Source of the DNA: Akkermansiaceae bacterium
GTDB lineage: Bacteria > Verrucomicrobiota > Verrucomicrobiia > Verrucomicrobiales > Akkermansiaceae
Assembly: GCA_025354565.1 (NCBI GenBank)
Contig: JANXMQ010000122.1
Span: 1-47,398, forward strand
Reading direction: 5' to 3'
DNA length: 47,398 nucleotides
In this document: piece after piece, positions 1 through 9,100 of the stretch
Layout of the letters: every line of letters starts with the position of its first letter
Position numbering within the stretch: the stretch's first letter is position 1
Notes under the pieces: model-generated
Told to the model about the DNA's origin: nothing
Seen by the model: the letters and a program-made list of their open reading frames with translations, nothing else
Database searches by the model: none
Translations under genes and position numbers: made by a program

Positions 1-131
1 GCCTCAACCTGCGGATCAACCTGTGTATGAGAAAAGCCTACGGTTACCGCAGTTTCCATCTGCTACAAACCTCTCTCTATCACACACTTGGAGATCTACC
101 CGAGCCAAAGTTCACCCACAGATTTTGCTGA
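1..131 (+). CDS. ISL3-family transposase, C-terminal 42 residues (partial)
   Basis: The reading frame is open from the window edge (first full codon at base 3) to TGA at 129-131. The last residues include RKAYGYRSF, LYHTLGDLPEP and a terminal THRFC, which match the conserved C-terminus of ISL3-type (IS204/IS1001/IS1165) DDE transposases. The catalytic residues lie upstream, outside the window, so I cannot tell whether the element is intact. Its last codons overlap the truncated end of the antisense membrane-protein gene. Confidence 0.7.
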   Translation, partial: LNLRINLCMRKAYGYRSFHLLQTSLYHTLGDLPEPKFTHRFC

Positions 132-137
132 AGAGCC
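1..137 (+). mobile_element. Right end of an ISL3-family insertion sequence
   Basis: Only the right terminus of the element lies in the window. Read inward from base 137 on the minus strand, the end begins GGCTCTTCAGCAAAAT, which fits the terminal inverted repeats I know for the ISL3 family (GGCTCTT... or GGGTCTT...). The transposase stop codon (129-131) lies inside this terminal repeat, as is usual for compact elements. ISL3 elements make 8 bp target duplications, so bases 138-145 (GAAAAAAT) are the expected right copy; the left copy is outside the window. The insertion point falls within a small membrane-protein gene on the other strand. Confidence 0.7.
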
Positions 138-335
138 GAAAAAATACCCGTCACATCGTGGACAACGAAAGAAATGAGTCTCAGTGAAAGCGAGAGCACA
201 GACGATGAATGGTGGCATCCAAAATACCCAGAACGCCCCGGAAAACACCAAACAACCCAAAACTGGCATCGAGATCCATCCCGTCAGCCTCCAACGCCGA
301 TACTCATCCCAAGCGGATTGATACGAGTCATTCAT
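96..335 (-). CDS. Small two-helix membrane protein with CxxC knuckle, truncated by an IS
   Basis: This 79-codon frame starts at ATG 333-335. A short charged N-terminus (WDEYRRWR) is followed by two hydrophobic stretches, about residues 19-35 and 37-50, and then FFRCPRCDGYFF, a single CxxC zinc-knuckle half. The first 66 codons lie outside the IS; from residue 67 the sequence is IS terminal repeat read antisense, so the last 13 residues are not native. From memory, related proteins in this phylum carry a second CxxC motif about 15 residues further on to complete the metal site; here it is missing. The function of the family is unknown to me. The product is probably non-functional. Confidence 0.55.
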   Translation of the reverse strand: MNDSYQSAWDEYRRWRLTGWISMPVLGCLVFSGAFWVFWMPPFIVCALAFTETHFFRCPRCDGYFFGSSAKSVGELWLG

Positions 336-372
336 TTCTATTGCTTCTGGAGCCTTTTAGAAGGGGGGAAAT

Positions 373-1524
373 TCACCGCAGCCTCACCGAAGCTTTTCTA
401 GCAGACGCGATTTCCACAATCAAACGATGCAGGATCAAGCGGTGATCGAGGCCGGTGGTGACTAAGGCTTGATCGGCTTTCAGCGTGGCTTCCATGACTT
501 GCTGGAGGCCGGAGAGTTCGAAGTTCTTCGCGTTTTCGGCGGCGAGGAAAATCGGATAGACGTTCACCCCCATGCCGTCTTTTTTCTGCGGAAGCCACGC
601 ACGATCCGACTCGGGGAGGCGGTTGAGCCCGCCGGAGAAAGCGCCGTAGTTGCCTGTCGGGACTTTGAATTTCTCGATGATGAGCTTGGCCATGAACAAA
701 TTTCTAACAACACTAATGATCGAGGCACGCATGATGCCGATGGCGGACTCGTCAGCTTCTAACTGTTGGTCGATGAGCTGGATGGCGCGGGCGGCGTTGC
801 CTAACTGGATGGCCTTGCCGATTTCAAAAACGACGGCGGCGCGGCTCAGTGGGACGAGCACGCGGACATCGTCCTCGGTGACTTCGCGGCGTTCGGTTCC
901 CAGATAGAGATCGAGTTTTTCCAGTTCGTTGCCGATCTGTTGGGACTGTTCCCCGGCGAGCATGACGAAGAGGGCGAGGGCGTCGGGGTGGAAACGGAGG
1001 TTCAGCTCGCGGGCGCGTTTGGTGACGAGCGAGGCGACCTGATCCTGCCAATCGTCGCGGCTGGTGTCGATGCGGTCGTGGACCTGCACGTCGGCGGTTT
1101 TTTCGATGAATTTCCAGAACCCGCGCCGCTTGTCCACGCCTTGGGCGGTTAGGAGAAATTTCACCCCGTCGGGAATCCCGCGTTCGAGGGTGGCGCGGAG
1201 GCTCTCGACGCCGGCTTCGGTGCGTTGGGAACGGCCGGTGACGTTGTCGGCCAGGAAATTCGCATTGCGCAGCCAGACCACCTTGTCGCCACCGAACATG
1301 GGGAGCGTCAAAATCGACTGGACCGTGGAGGCGCAGATTTCAAAGGCGGATTCCGAGTTGTCTGCGATGCCGTCGATGGTCTCGTGGGTGAAGCCGTCGT
1401 CCACGCCGCCAGTGAGCTGGTTGTAGAGCAGCAGCGCACGTTCGCGGACGAGTCCGTCATCGCTGCCGACCACCGCGAAAAAATTTCCGGCGCTCACGGT
1501 TTTTGCTTTTGCTTTCGCGGCCAC
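373..1524 (-). CDS. holA: DNA polymerase III subunit delta
   Basis: This 383-residue protein is the delta subunit of the replicative clamp loader, which opens the beta sliding clamp as part of the gamma/tau complex in the cytoplasm. The N-terminal AAA+-like domain starts FFAVVGSDDGLVRERAL (about residues 15-31), the usual beginning of HolA, without a functional Walker A, as expected for delta. The middle carries DRIDTSRDDWQDQVASLV, and the C-terminal helical collar domain has the HRLILHRLIVEIA-type ending. The length is somewhat above the usual 330-350, mainly from the Lys/Ala-rich start. The start is GTG (1522-1524), with no clear Shine-Dalgarno. The gene stands alone between the truncated membrane gene and the toxin-antitoxin pair. 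Confidence 0.9.
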   Translation of the reverse strand: MAAKAKAKTVSAGNFFAVVGSDDGLVRERALLLYNQLTGGVDDGFTHETIDGIADNSESAFEICASTVQSILTLPMFGGDKVVWLRNANFLADNVTGRSQRTEAGVESLRATLERGIPDGVKFLLTAQGVDKRRGFWKFIEKTADVQVHDRIDTSRDDWQDQVASLVTKRARELNLRFHPDALALFVMLAGEQSQQIGNELEKLDLYLGTERREVTEDDVRVLVPLSRAAVVFEIGKAIQLGNAARAIQLIDQQLEADESAIGIMRASIISVVRNLFMAKLIIEKFKVPTGNYGAFSGGLNRLPESDRAWLPQKKDGMGVNVYPIFLAAENAKNFELSGLQQVMEATLKADQALVTTGLDHRLILHRLIVEIASARKASVRLR

Positions 1525-1586
1525 AGGAAGGTGTTAACCGGATGGGGCGGAGCCTGCAAGCGCTTGGATGAAATTGCCACGCCCGG

Positions 1587-1961
1587 TCACGCCAGATGCA
1601 GCCCGTGCGCAGTGAAAGGCGTGAAATCATCGTGGTTCCGAGTGGCAAGGCTGGAACCCGTAGTGATGGCGGTCGCGGCGATCATGGCGTCCACGCGGAA
1701 GCGACGACTGCGATTTACCGCGTTGAAAAGTTGGGCGGATTTAATCGCTTCGTCATCGGTAAATGGGATCACCCCGGCAGTTAGAATAGCGGTGGCAAGA
1801 GTGATTTCATCTGCAGATAAAGGTCCACAAAGGAATTCATACCAAGCGATGGCTGCAATGCAGATAGGTTCACCTTGCTCCAACCAACTGTTGATCTTGC
1901 CTGCTTCTGCGGTATTTGCAACCAGCCCGTGAATCAGGTAATTCGTATCGAGGAGAATCAT
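1587..1961 (-). CDS. PIN-domain toxin ribonuclease, VapC type
   Basis: This 124-residue PIN domain is the toxin of a type II toxin-antitoxin pair and is expected to be an Mg-dependent endoribonuclease cleaving tRNA or rRNA. The acidic active-site set is complete: D5 in LLDTN, E42 in WYEF, D91 in RVDAMIAA, and D111/D112 in the NHDDF motif near the end. The start overlaps the stop of the upstream antitoxin gene by ATGA (1958-1961), so the two are translationally coupled, antitoxin first. VapC genes are normally repressed by the VapBC complex binding upstream of the antitoxin. The fold is clear; the RNA target is not known. Confidence 0.85.
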   Translation of the reverse strand: MILLDTNYLIHGLVANTAEAGKINSWLEQGEPICIAAIAWYEFLCGPLSADEITLATAILTAGVIPFTDDEAIKSAQLFNAVNRSRRFRVDAMIAATAITTGSSLATRNHDDFTPFTAHGLHLA

Positions 1962-2215
1962 TCGCCACGCCAGTGGTTGCGATTTTCGGCCACTTCTGCT
2001 GAGAATGCTGTGGCTTTTGCCGGATCAAAGCCGCCTTTGGCATGGTATGCCCGTAGCATTTCCAGTGGGTCCTGTTTCACCGTCGGGCTTGCGCGATCAA
2101 CCTCCGCGACGGCGCGCCGCACGACTTCCGCCTGCGAAACCTGCCAAGTGGCAGCCAGACGCTTGAGACGGCCCGCCGTAACTTCGTCCAAAGCGAAAGT
2201 GGCGCGATGAGTCAT
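1958..2215 (-). CDS. Ribbon-helix-helix antitoxin, VapB type
   Basis: This is the antitoxin partner of the PIN toxin. The N-terminus has a ribbon-helix-helix layout: a beta strand (HRATFALDE), helix one (AGRLKRLAATW) and helix two (SQAEVVRRAVAEVD). A C-terminal tail (YHAKGGFDPAKATAF) should wrap around the toxin. I chose ATG at 2213-2215 because it places the ribbon strand at the N-terminus as in the family. ATG 2222-2224 is a possible alternative three residues longer, while the open frame back to 2323 would run into the divergent FabG-like gene. Operator sites should lie in the 2216-2297 gap, which also holds the divergent gene's promoter; I see no obvious palindrome there. Confidence 0.75.
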   Translation of the reverse strand: MTHRATFALDEVTAGRLKRLAATWQVSQAEVVRRAVAEVDRASPTVKQDPLEMLRAYHAKGGFDPAKATAFSAEVAENRNHWRGE

Positions 2216-2297
2216 GGATGGCATGGCACTATCCATATCATCACGCATTCGGCCGGACAAGCGGGAATCTTGACCCGGCGCCGCTGGCGGACCATCC

Positions 2298-3029
2298 TTG
2301 GCCGTGCGTTCGATTTTAATCACTGGTGGAAATGGCGGGCTCGGTCTTGGGATTGCCCGCTATTTTCTCGAGCAGGATCCGCAGGCCCGCGTGTGGCTGG
2401 GGGTCCGGGCGAACCGGGCGAACGCGGAAATTCTATCAAACGAATTTCCCGACCGCTGCCAACGCCTCAATCTCGACGTGACCGATCCCGCTGCATGGCA
2501 TGATGCCGTGGGAAAAATCGTGGAAAACGATGGCCGCCTCGATGTGTTAGTCAACAACGCCGGTCTGCATCGCGATTGCCTGCTCGCCGCGATGCCGGCT
2601 GAGACATGGCACTCGGTCATTGCCGCGAATCTGGATTCCGTTTTCCACGGTTGCCGCGCGGCAGTTACGCCGATGATGCGGCAGCGCGGCGGGCGGATCA
2701 TCAACATCGCCTCACTCAGCGCGGTGCTGTCACCAATGGGGCAGACGAATTATGCGGCGGCCAAGGCCGGAGTCGTTGCGTTCGGTCAGACGCTGGCGAA
2801 GGAAGTCGCGCGCGCCGGGATCACGGTGAACGCGGTGCTGCCAGGTTTCATCGACACCGAAGCTCTCGGTGAAATGGACGATGAGGCCCGCAAGCAGGCC
2901 CGGCTCGGCATCCCGATGCGGCGCTTCGGAAAGCCGGAGGAAGTCGCGGCGGCGGTGTTTTTTCTGGCAAGCGCCGGGGCCGCCTACATCACCGGTGCCG
3001 CCTTGAAGATCGACGGCGGGATATTCTAA
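2298..3029 (+). CDS. FabG-like 3-oxoacyl-ACP reductase (short-chain dehydrogenase)
   Basis: This 243-residue classical SDR most likely reduces a 3-ketoacyl group carried on an acyl carrier protein with NADPH. The Rossmann loop is TGGNGGLG (residues 9-16), followed by NNAG (86-89), N111, S139, Y152 and K156 (YAAAK), so the catalytic tetrad is complete. It ends ITGAALKIDGG, as FabG does. The start is TTG at 2298; GTG 2304 is possible. The next gene, 23 bp downstream, is an acyl carrier protein, which supports a thioester substrate. The pair is not part of a full fatty acid synthase operon, so it may serve a specialised lipid or polyketide step. Confidence 0.85.
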   Translation: MAVRSILITGGNGGLGLGIARYFLEQDPQARVWLGVRANRANAEILSNEFPDRCQRLNLDVTDPAAWHDAVGKIVENDGRLDVLVNNAGLHRDCLLAAMPAETWHSVIAANLDSVFHGCRAAVTPMMRQRGGRIINIASLSAVLSPMGQTNYAAAKAGVVAFGQTLAKEVARAGITVNAVLPGFIDTEALGEMDDEARKQARLGIPMRRFGKPEEVAAAVFFLASAGAAYITGAALKIDGGIF

Positions 3030-3052
3030 CTTATACTATCAACTAACAAATT

Positions 3053-3310
3053 ATGCAAGGCGACGCGCTACGACTAAAGATCAAGGAGATGATGGTGGAA
3101 GAGCTGATGCTCGAACAAGCACCGGCGGAAATCAGCAACACCATTCCCATTTTTGGGGCGGGCGGACTGGGGCTGGACTCGGTGGATGCACTGCAGTTAG
3201 TCGTCGGTTTAGAAAAACAGTTCGGCTTGAAAATCGGCAATTCGGACGCCGCCAAAGGCATCCTCGAGAGTGTGGAAACCATCGCACAGGAGATCGAAAA
3301 ATCCGCCTAG
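3053..3310 (+). CDS. Acyl carrier protein
   Basis: This 85-residue ACP carries growing acyl chains on a 4'-phosphopantetheine arm. The attachment serine is S43 in GLGLDSVDALQL; most housekeeping ACPs have DSL here, and the DSV form is typical of accessory ACPs in secondary lipid or polyene pathways. Helix I (RLKIKEMMVEELML) and the C-terminal helix (ILESVETIAQEI) are in place. It lies 23 bp after the FabG-like reductase and 121 bp before an LPG-synthase-type membrane protein on the same strand. No ketosynthase, transacylase or phosphopantetheinyl transferase is seen in the window. Confidence 0.9.
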   Translation: MQGDALRLKIKEMMVEELMLEQAPAEISNTIPIFGAGGLGLDSVDALQLVVGLEKQFGLKIGNSDAAKGILESVETIAQEIEKSA

Positions 3311-3431
3311 TGGTCCGTAAAGCTCAGATTGACGGAGGGTCGTGCCGGGTGGTGGTGGTGGCGTCTCCACACGCTGTCCGTCACATTGAATTTGATACGA
3401 CACTCGCTTTCCCGGGTTTTTTCCCGCCCGT

Positions 3432-4427
3432 ATGAAGCCCCTGGTCAAATTCCTACTCAAGCTGGCGCTCACCGCGCTGTGCCTGTGGTGGGCCTTCTCG
3501 CAGGTGAAGTTCGATCGCTCGGCCTTCACCAAACCCGGTGCGGTGGACTACCGCTGGCTCGCTGCGGGCATCGCGCTGGCAGGGACTTCTGTGGTATTGC
3601 ATGGCACGCGTTGGTGGTGTTTTCTGCGTGGTCAAGCACTGCCTGTTCGCTGGCGGCGGGCGGTGGAACTTACGATGATCGACGGGCTGTTCAGCCTCGC
3701 CTCAGTGAGCGGGCTGGGCGGCGATGCGGCGCGGATACTCCTATTGATGCGCGATCATCCCGGAAAAAAACTCGTCATCGCGCTGGCGGTCATGGCGGAT
3801 CACTTGGCAGGTATGGTCTCGCTGGCGCTGGTGTTTTTCATCGTCTCCGCCGCGCGGTTCGAGGCACTGGCCAGTCCTAGTGTGTTAGGACGCGGCGTAA
3901 TCCAGTTCGCCTGGTTTTATCTGGGCGGCGGCTTGGCGATGGTCGTGCTGATTTTTATCTGCGCCTCGCCGCCCGTCCATCGGCGGATTCATAGCAACGA
4001 CCGCTTTGCCCGCTGGCCGGTGATGAAACGCGTGCCGGAAATTTACGATGTCTATCGGAAAAACTGGCGGCACGCGCTCGCCGGATTGGGCCTCTCCTTT
4101 TTCATGCTGACCGCGTATTTCTCCTCCTACTATTGCGGCATGCGGGCCGTCGGCGGCAGCGCAAACTACGGGGCGGTGATTTCCGCGATGCCAGTGATCG
4201 ACTCGATTAGCGGGATGCCCATCTCCGTCGCGGGCGTGGGCGTGCGGGAGAAATTGTTCGAAGTGCTGATGCGGGATCTCGCCGGGGTCAGCCCGGAAAC
4301 CGCCGTGGCCGCCTCGCTCGCGGGCTTTGCCTGCAACACCCTGTGGGCGGGACTGGGTGGCTTGTTATTTTTGAAATCGCGTGATCGGATGAGCGTGGCG
4401 GAAATGAAGGCGGGGGCGGATGGATGA
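3432..4427 (+). CDS. Lysylphosphatidylglycerol synthase transmembrane-region (UPF0104/YbhN-like) family protein
   Basis: This 331-residue integral membrane protein has about seven to eight hydrophobic segments and no soluble synthetase domain. Motifs VVLHGTRWWCFLRGQ near residue 60, LGGDAARILLLMRDHPGKK (about 98-116) and a C-terminal PISVAGVGVREKLF (about 256-269) match the membrane (flippase-like) half of MprF-type proteins. Members move or process lipids; stand-alone ones in this family are usually of unknown substrate. Following the reductase and ACP, it may act on the lipid they help make, but that is inference. Its stop codon lies inside a 7 bp periodic repeat. Confidence 0.8.
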   Translation: MKPLVKFLLKLALTALCLWWAFSQVKFDRSAFTKPGAVDYRWLAAGIALAGTSVVLHGTRWWCFLRGQALPVRWRRAVELTMIDGLFSLASVSGLGGDAARILLLMRDHPGKKLVIALAVMADHLAGMVSLALVFFIVSAARFEALASPSVLGRGVIQFAWFYLGGGLAMVVLIFICASPPVHRRIHSNDRFARWPVMKRVPEIYDVYRKNWRHALAGLGLSFFMLTAYFSSYYCGMRAVGGSANYGAVISAMPVIDSISGMPISVAGVGVREKLFEVLMRDLAGVSPETAVAASLAGFACNTLWAGLGGLLFLKSRDRMSVAEMKAGADG

Positions 4428-4450
4428 TAAGGGATCGGGGATAGGAGATT
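4422..4450. repeat. Heptamer-period repeat, four units
   Basis: The triplet GAT recurs exactly every 7 bases, ending at 4428, 4435, 4442 and 4449, in units such as AAGGGAT, CGGGGAT and AGGAGAT. The repeat overlaps the TGA stop (4425-4427) of the preceding membrane-protein gene and runs into the intergenic space. It resembles short tandem heptamer repeats (STRR) known from filamentous cyanobacteria. Similar 7 bp periods occur at 13004-13031 and 28634-28718. Confidence 0.5.
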
Positions 4451-4563
4451 GGAAAATCACAAAAACCAGCAACTTTGAGGCTCGAAATTTCAAGCGTGAT
4501 GCCCAAAATACGGCGACGGTTGATATACTCCGATAGAAGCACCACAACATCCCCACTTAAGCC

Positions 4564-5028
4564 ATGTTAGACCCATACCAAATCCTCACCACCACCGCAC
4601 AACCTGCGGCGATCATCCTATTCAGCTCCATTCGCAGAGAGGAAATCGCGCAGCACATGGATGCAGGAATCACCGAACTGCTGGGCATCGTGGCTGGCCA
4701 GGGCATCGGTCCTGCGGGTCCGCTGTTCGCGCATCATTATGCGATGCGTCCCGGCTTCTTCAACTTCGAGCTCGGCGTGCCGGTCAGCGGGCCAGTTAGA
4801 CCGGAAGGCCGGGTGGTGGCAGGAGAGCTGCCCGCCGCCACCATCGCCCGCACCATTTACCATGGACCGTATGAAGGGCTGGGCGAGGCTTGGGGCGATT
4901 TCAAGGATCTGGTCGAAGCGGCCGGTCTGGCGATGGGGCCGAATTTATGGGAGCGCTACCTGTCCGATCCCGCAGTCGTGACGGACCCCGCTGCCTATCA
5001 GACGGAGCTCAATCAACTGCTGCTCTGA
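4564..5028 (+). CDS. GyrI-like small-molecule-binding domain protein
   Basis: This is a 154-residue stand-alone effector-binding domain of the GyrI/AraC type (SHS2 tandem fold). It shows the typical order: an N-terminal strand (QPAAIILFSSIRREEI), a central YAMRPGFFNFELGVPV stretch, then LPAATIARTIYHGPYEGLGEAWGDF, where the glutamate- and aromatic-rich helix shapes the ligand pocket. There is no DNA-binding domain, so it is not a regulator by itself; such proteins bind or hydrolyse small cyclic compounds. It stands alone, 135 bp after the LPG-type gene. Confidence 0.75.
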   Translation: MLDPYQILTTTAQPAAIILFSSIRREEIAQHMDAGITELLGIVAGQGIGPAGPLFAHHYAMRPGFFNFELGVPVSGPVRPEGRVVAGELPAATIARTIYHGPYEGLGEAWGDFKDLVEAAGLAMGPNLWERYLSDPAVVTDPAAYQTELNQLLL

Positions 5029-5145
5029 GGTGTCTTTGAATCAAGGAGCGTGGGAATCTTGCCCACGCTTTACTTGCAGTTATACCCGAATTTGATCGCT
5101 CCTGCTGGGGCGTTTTTGTAGGAATCGTCCAACTGACAAACGCGT

Positions 5146-5274
5146 GTGAAAAAATCCCCCGCTGCCCTCATTCTCGGCTTCTGCGTCGTCGGACTCTTGT
5201 CCGGCTTTGCGGCGCGGCGGATGACGCGGCAGCCACAAATTTCCGTTCTTGCGCCACAGCCCCCTTCTCGCTAG
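5146..5274 (+). CDS. Small single-pass membrane peptide
   Basis: This 42-codon frame starts at GTG (5146) and begins with KK, followed by a hydrophobic helix (AALILGFCVVGLLSGFAA) and a short Arg/Gln/Pro-rich tail ending QPPSR. It ends 12 bp before the next membrane protein gene on the same strand, so the two are likely cotranscribed. The layout is that of a small N-in membrane peptide or an uncleaved signal anchor. I recognise no family; expression is unproven. Confidence 0.4.
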   Translation: MKKSPAALILGFCVVGLLSGFAARRMTRQPQISVLAPQPPSR

Positions 5275-5286
5275 TTCCTACTCATC

Positions 5287-5976
5287 ATGAATCCACCACC
5301 CTCCTCCGCTTCTGGTCCCGTCGTCAAAAAGCCCGGAATCCCCGTCCTCGGCTGGATCGGCATCGGCTGCGGCGGCATCGCCCTCCTCGTCATCATCAGT
5401 CTTGTCCTCATCGGCGGCTTCTTTGCCAAGAAAGTCAAAAACTTCGCCGCCAATCCCTCCAAAGGCGCTGCGGAAATGATGCTCATGGCGAACAAGGACA
5501 TGGAAAAAGTCTCCGAAAATGAAAAGTCCGGCGAGATGACCGTCCGCGTGAAAAGCACGGGTGAGGAAATTACCCTTAAATACGACGACCTCGCCAAAGG
5601 CCAATTCACCATCAAGGACAAGGACGGCAAGACCACCCAGCTCGGCCAAGCCGACCTCACCAAAATCCCCGCCTGGGTCCCCCGCTACCCCGGCGCCACC
5701 GGCGAAAACTCCGCCCTCCAAACCGAGGACGCCACCCAGACCGCCGGCATGCTCACCTTCACCACCACCGACACCACCGAAGCCTGCGAGAAATTCTACG
5801 CCGACGCCGCCGCCAAGCTCGCCCTCACCTCCTCCAGCCGCAGCGCCATGACCATCGAAGGCTCCAACACCCTCAGTCTCCACTACGCCGCAGACAAACG
5901 CGAACTCACCCTCACCGTCTTCGGCAAGCCCGGCGAGCCACTCACCGTGCAGGAGATTTACACCGAGAAAAAATAA
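5287..5976 (+). CDS. Membrane-anchored protein of unknown function
   Basis: This 229-residue protein has a Pro/Ser-rich N-terminal tail, one strong transmembrane helix (about residues 21-46, starting VLGWIGIGCGG) and a hydrophilic outside domain. The outer part contains a repeated beta pattern (EEITLKYDDLAKG, QFTIKDKDGK), then IPAWVPRYPG and a C-terminal alpha/beta piece with TDTTEACEKFYADAAAK. Such single-pass proteins with a WxPxYPG linker are frequent in Verrucomicrobiota and Planctomycetes, but no function is known to me. Strong C preference at third positions explains the long Gly-rich frame on the opposite strand, which is not a gene. Confidence 0.75.
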   Translation: MNPPPSSASGPVVKKPGIPVLGWIGIGCGGIALLVIISLVLIGGFFAKKVKNFAANPSKGAAEMMLMANKDMEKVSENEKSGEMTVRVKSTGEEITLKYDDLAKGQFTIKDKDGKTTQLGQADLTKIPAWVPRYPGATGENSALQTEDATQTAGMLTFTTTDTTEACEKFYADAAAKLALTSSSRSAMTIEGSNTLSLHYAADKRELTLTVFGKPGEPLTVQEIYTEKK

Positions 5977-6101
5977 CGGACCGCCTCGGGCGGCTTCCAC
6001 CGATTGTCTCAAGCGCGTTTGCCGCATCCTACGGGATGGCGTTGATCCTGCGGCAGCTCTCTTTTTGACGGACCCACGATTCTCTGAATGCACGTGCTTT
6101 T

Positions 6102-9100
6102 ATGAAAACAATCCTTACCCAAATCCTCGCCGGAGCCACTACCCTGAGCCTAGGCACTGGAGGCATTTTAAATAACACCTCCATGTGTCGTGCGGCCCTG
6201 GCGCTCCTTGTGGTATGCTTGATGCCCTTGCAGGCGATCGGAGGAACTTGGACCTCGCTGGCGCACACCGCCCCCTCGGCATCGGGCGGTGTCATGCTTT
6301 TACTCAGCGATGGCACGGTCATGTGCAAGAGCTCCTCCGGCGGCGGGGATAGTTCCGGAAATCTCTGGAACAAGCTGACTCCTGATAGCACTGGCAGTTA
6401 TGCTAACGGCACTTGGACGACGCTTGCCCCGATGGCCGACACGCGCCTCTATTTTTCCTCTCAAGTTCTCAAGGACGGGCGGGTCTTCGTGGCCGGTGGT
6501 GAATACGGCACGGGCGGCGCAAAAGGGGAAACCTACAACCCGGTCACAAACACGTGGACCTCTGCACCCGCACAGGGCTCGATTATCAGCGATGCGAACT
6601 CGGAGTTGCTGCCGGATGGACGCGTGCTCGTGGCGCTGGTTACAGGGACACTGCGGAGCACCATCATTTTTGACCCCGTCGCGAACACTTGGACTGCCGG
6701 GCCTACCGCAAATGGCATTCACAATGAATCCGCCTGGGTGAAATTGCCCGATGGCAGCAGCCTGATGGTGGATCGGCTCAGCACAAACTCCGAGCGCTAC
6801 ATTCCATCGACGAATACCTGGGTCGTGGACGCCACGGTGCCGGTCCAGCTATATGATGCATTCGGCGATGAAACGGGGCCGGGCTTCCTGCTTCCGGACG
6901 GACGCGCCTTTTTCATCGGCTCGCCAAGCAACACGGCTTATTACACGCCATCCGGCACCAATGCCGCTGGCACCTGGGCCGCAGGGCCAACCATCCCGGG
7001 CGCGCAGGGAGCGCCCGATGCGGCTGGGGCCATGATGCGGGATGGCAAAATCCTCTGTGCACTGTCGCCGACGCCGACGTCGGCCAACCACTTCCCATCA
7101 CCCACCACTTTCTATGAGTTCGATTACACCACGAACGGGTTCACCGCCGTCACCGCTCCCGGCGGCGGATCCAATGTGAACATCTCATCCTATATCACGA
7201 ACATGCTCGTTCTGCCAGACGGCAATGTGCTCTACTGCCAACAAGGCGCGACTCAGTATTATCTATATACTCCGGGAGCAGCTCTGGCCGCCGGTAAACC
7301 AACCGTCACCACGATCAATCAAAACGGCGATGGCTCGTATCATCTAACTGGTACAAAGCTCAACGGTATTTCACAAGGCGCGGCCTACGGCGACGACTGG
7401 CAAATGGCCACGAACTACCCGATCGTGCGTCTGACTTCCGGCAGCAGCGTTTATTATGCGCGTACCTACAACTGGAGCAGCGTCGGCGTGATGACCGGCA
7501 ACACGCCCGTAACGACGGATTTTATCGCGCCAGCCACATTGCCTGCCGGCACCTATAGTCTGGTGGCTATTGCCAACGGTATCGCATCCGATCCCGTCTC
7601 GTTCAGCTACGCTCCTGTAGCGCCTACAGTGACGTCTCCTACCCAAACGAATATACTGGCGACCAGTGTCACACTCGGTGGCAACGTCACCAGCGATGGG
7701 GGCGGAGCGATCATCGAGCGCGGGGTGGTTTACTCCGTCACGTCAGCGAACTCGAATCCGACCATCGGAGGCAGCGGCGTCACCAAAGTGATCAGCACCG
7801 GGACCACAGGCATCTTCACCGCAAATGTCACCGGTCTCGTACAAAGCACCGCTTACTCGTTCAAGGCGTATGCAACCAACGTCGCAGGCACGACTTATAC
7901 AACGCCTGTTTCCACCTTCACCACGCTTGCCGGTTTCGCCCCCACCGTCACCACACCCACCCAGGCGACTATCACCCAAGTTGGTGCCACCCTCGGCGGC
8001 AACATCACCAGCGACGGCAACGCGCCGATCATCGAGCGCGGGGTGGTTTACTCGATCACCACTGCAAACAGCAATCCGCTCATCAGCGGGACGGGTGTGA
8101 CTAAAGTCACCAGCGTAGGCACCACGGGAGTCTTCACCATCAGTGCCAGCGGCCTCACTCAAGGCACTGGCTACTCGTTCAAGGCTTATGCCATTAACAG
8201 CATCGGCACGACTTACACCACGCCGGTTTCCACCTTCACGACGCTTACTGCGGTGCCTCTTACCGGCACGAAGACCGTGGGCACCGGCGGCAACTATACC
8301 AGCCTCACCAATGCGGGCGGCTTGTTTGAGGTGATCAATAACAACGGGGTAAATGGTGCATTGATCGTTCAGATCACCAGCAATCTTACCGCTGAGACCG
8401 GCGCGGTTGCCTTGAATGCGATGTCCGGGACGACTCCATCGGCCAGCATCTTCCCGACCGGGGCCGCACGCGTCATTAACGGAAGCATCGCGGGTGCGCT
8501 CATCCGCCTCAATGGGGCGGACAATGTCACGCTGGACGGCTCGGTCGGCGGCACTGGCACCGACCGCAGCCTGACAATCACGAACACCAGCACCACGAGC
8601 TCGACGGTGATTGCCTTGATGAGTCTGGGCACCGGCCTGGGCACGACGAATGACGTGATCCGGAACTGCAATATCAGCACCGGGGTGGCCACCTCAATCG
8701 GCTATGGCATTTCCGTGGGGGGCAGCACGCCGGGCACCAATGGTGCGGACAATGACAACGTAACCATTCAAAACAACTCGCTCACCGCGGCACCTGTTGG
8801 AATTTATGCCTTCGGCACTGCCTCCGCCAGTACGGGCGGGGACGACAACCTGCAGATCATCGGCAATTCCATTGCTTACAATTCCACACTTGCTTCCATT
8901 GGCATCCAGGTTGGCAATGCGCTGAACAGTTCAGTGAGCCAAAACACGGTCAGCGAACAAACCAGTAACTTGCAAGCGCCGACGGCCATTTCCATCGAAA
9001 CTGGCTTTGTTTCATCCTCTGTGACGAGGAACATCATCACCCAATCCCTGACAACTAACAGCGGTGGTTATGGTGGCAGAGGAATCACTGTCGGAACTGG

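Noticed and set aside
5278..6093. Gly-rich 271-codon minus-strand frame
   Set aside because: It is the reverse image of a C-ending-codon-rich membrane-protein gene, with no start context or domain.
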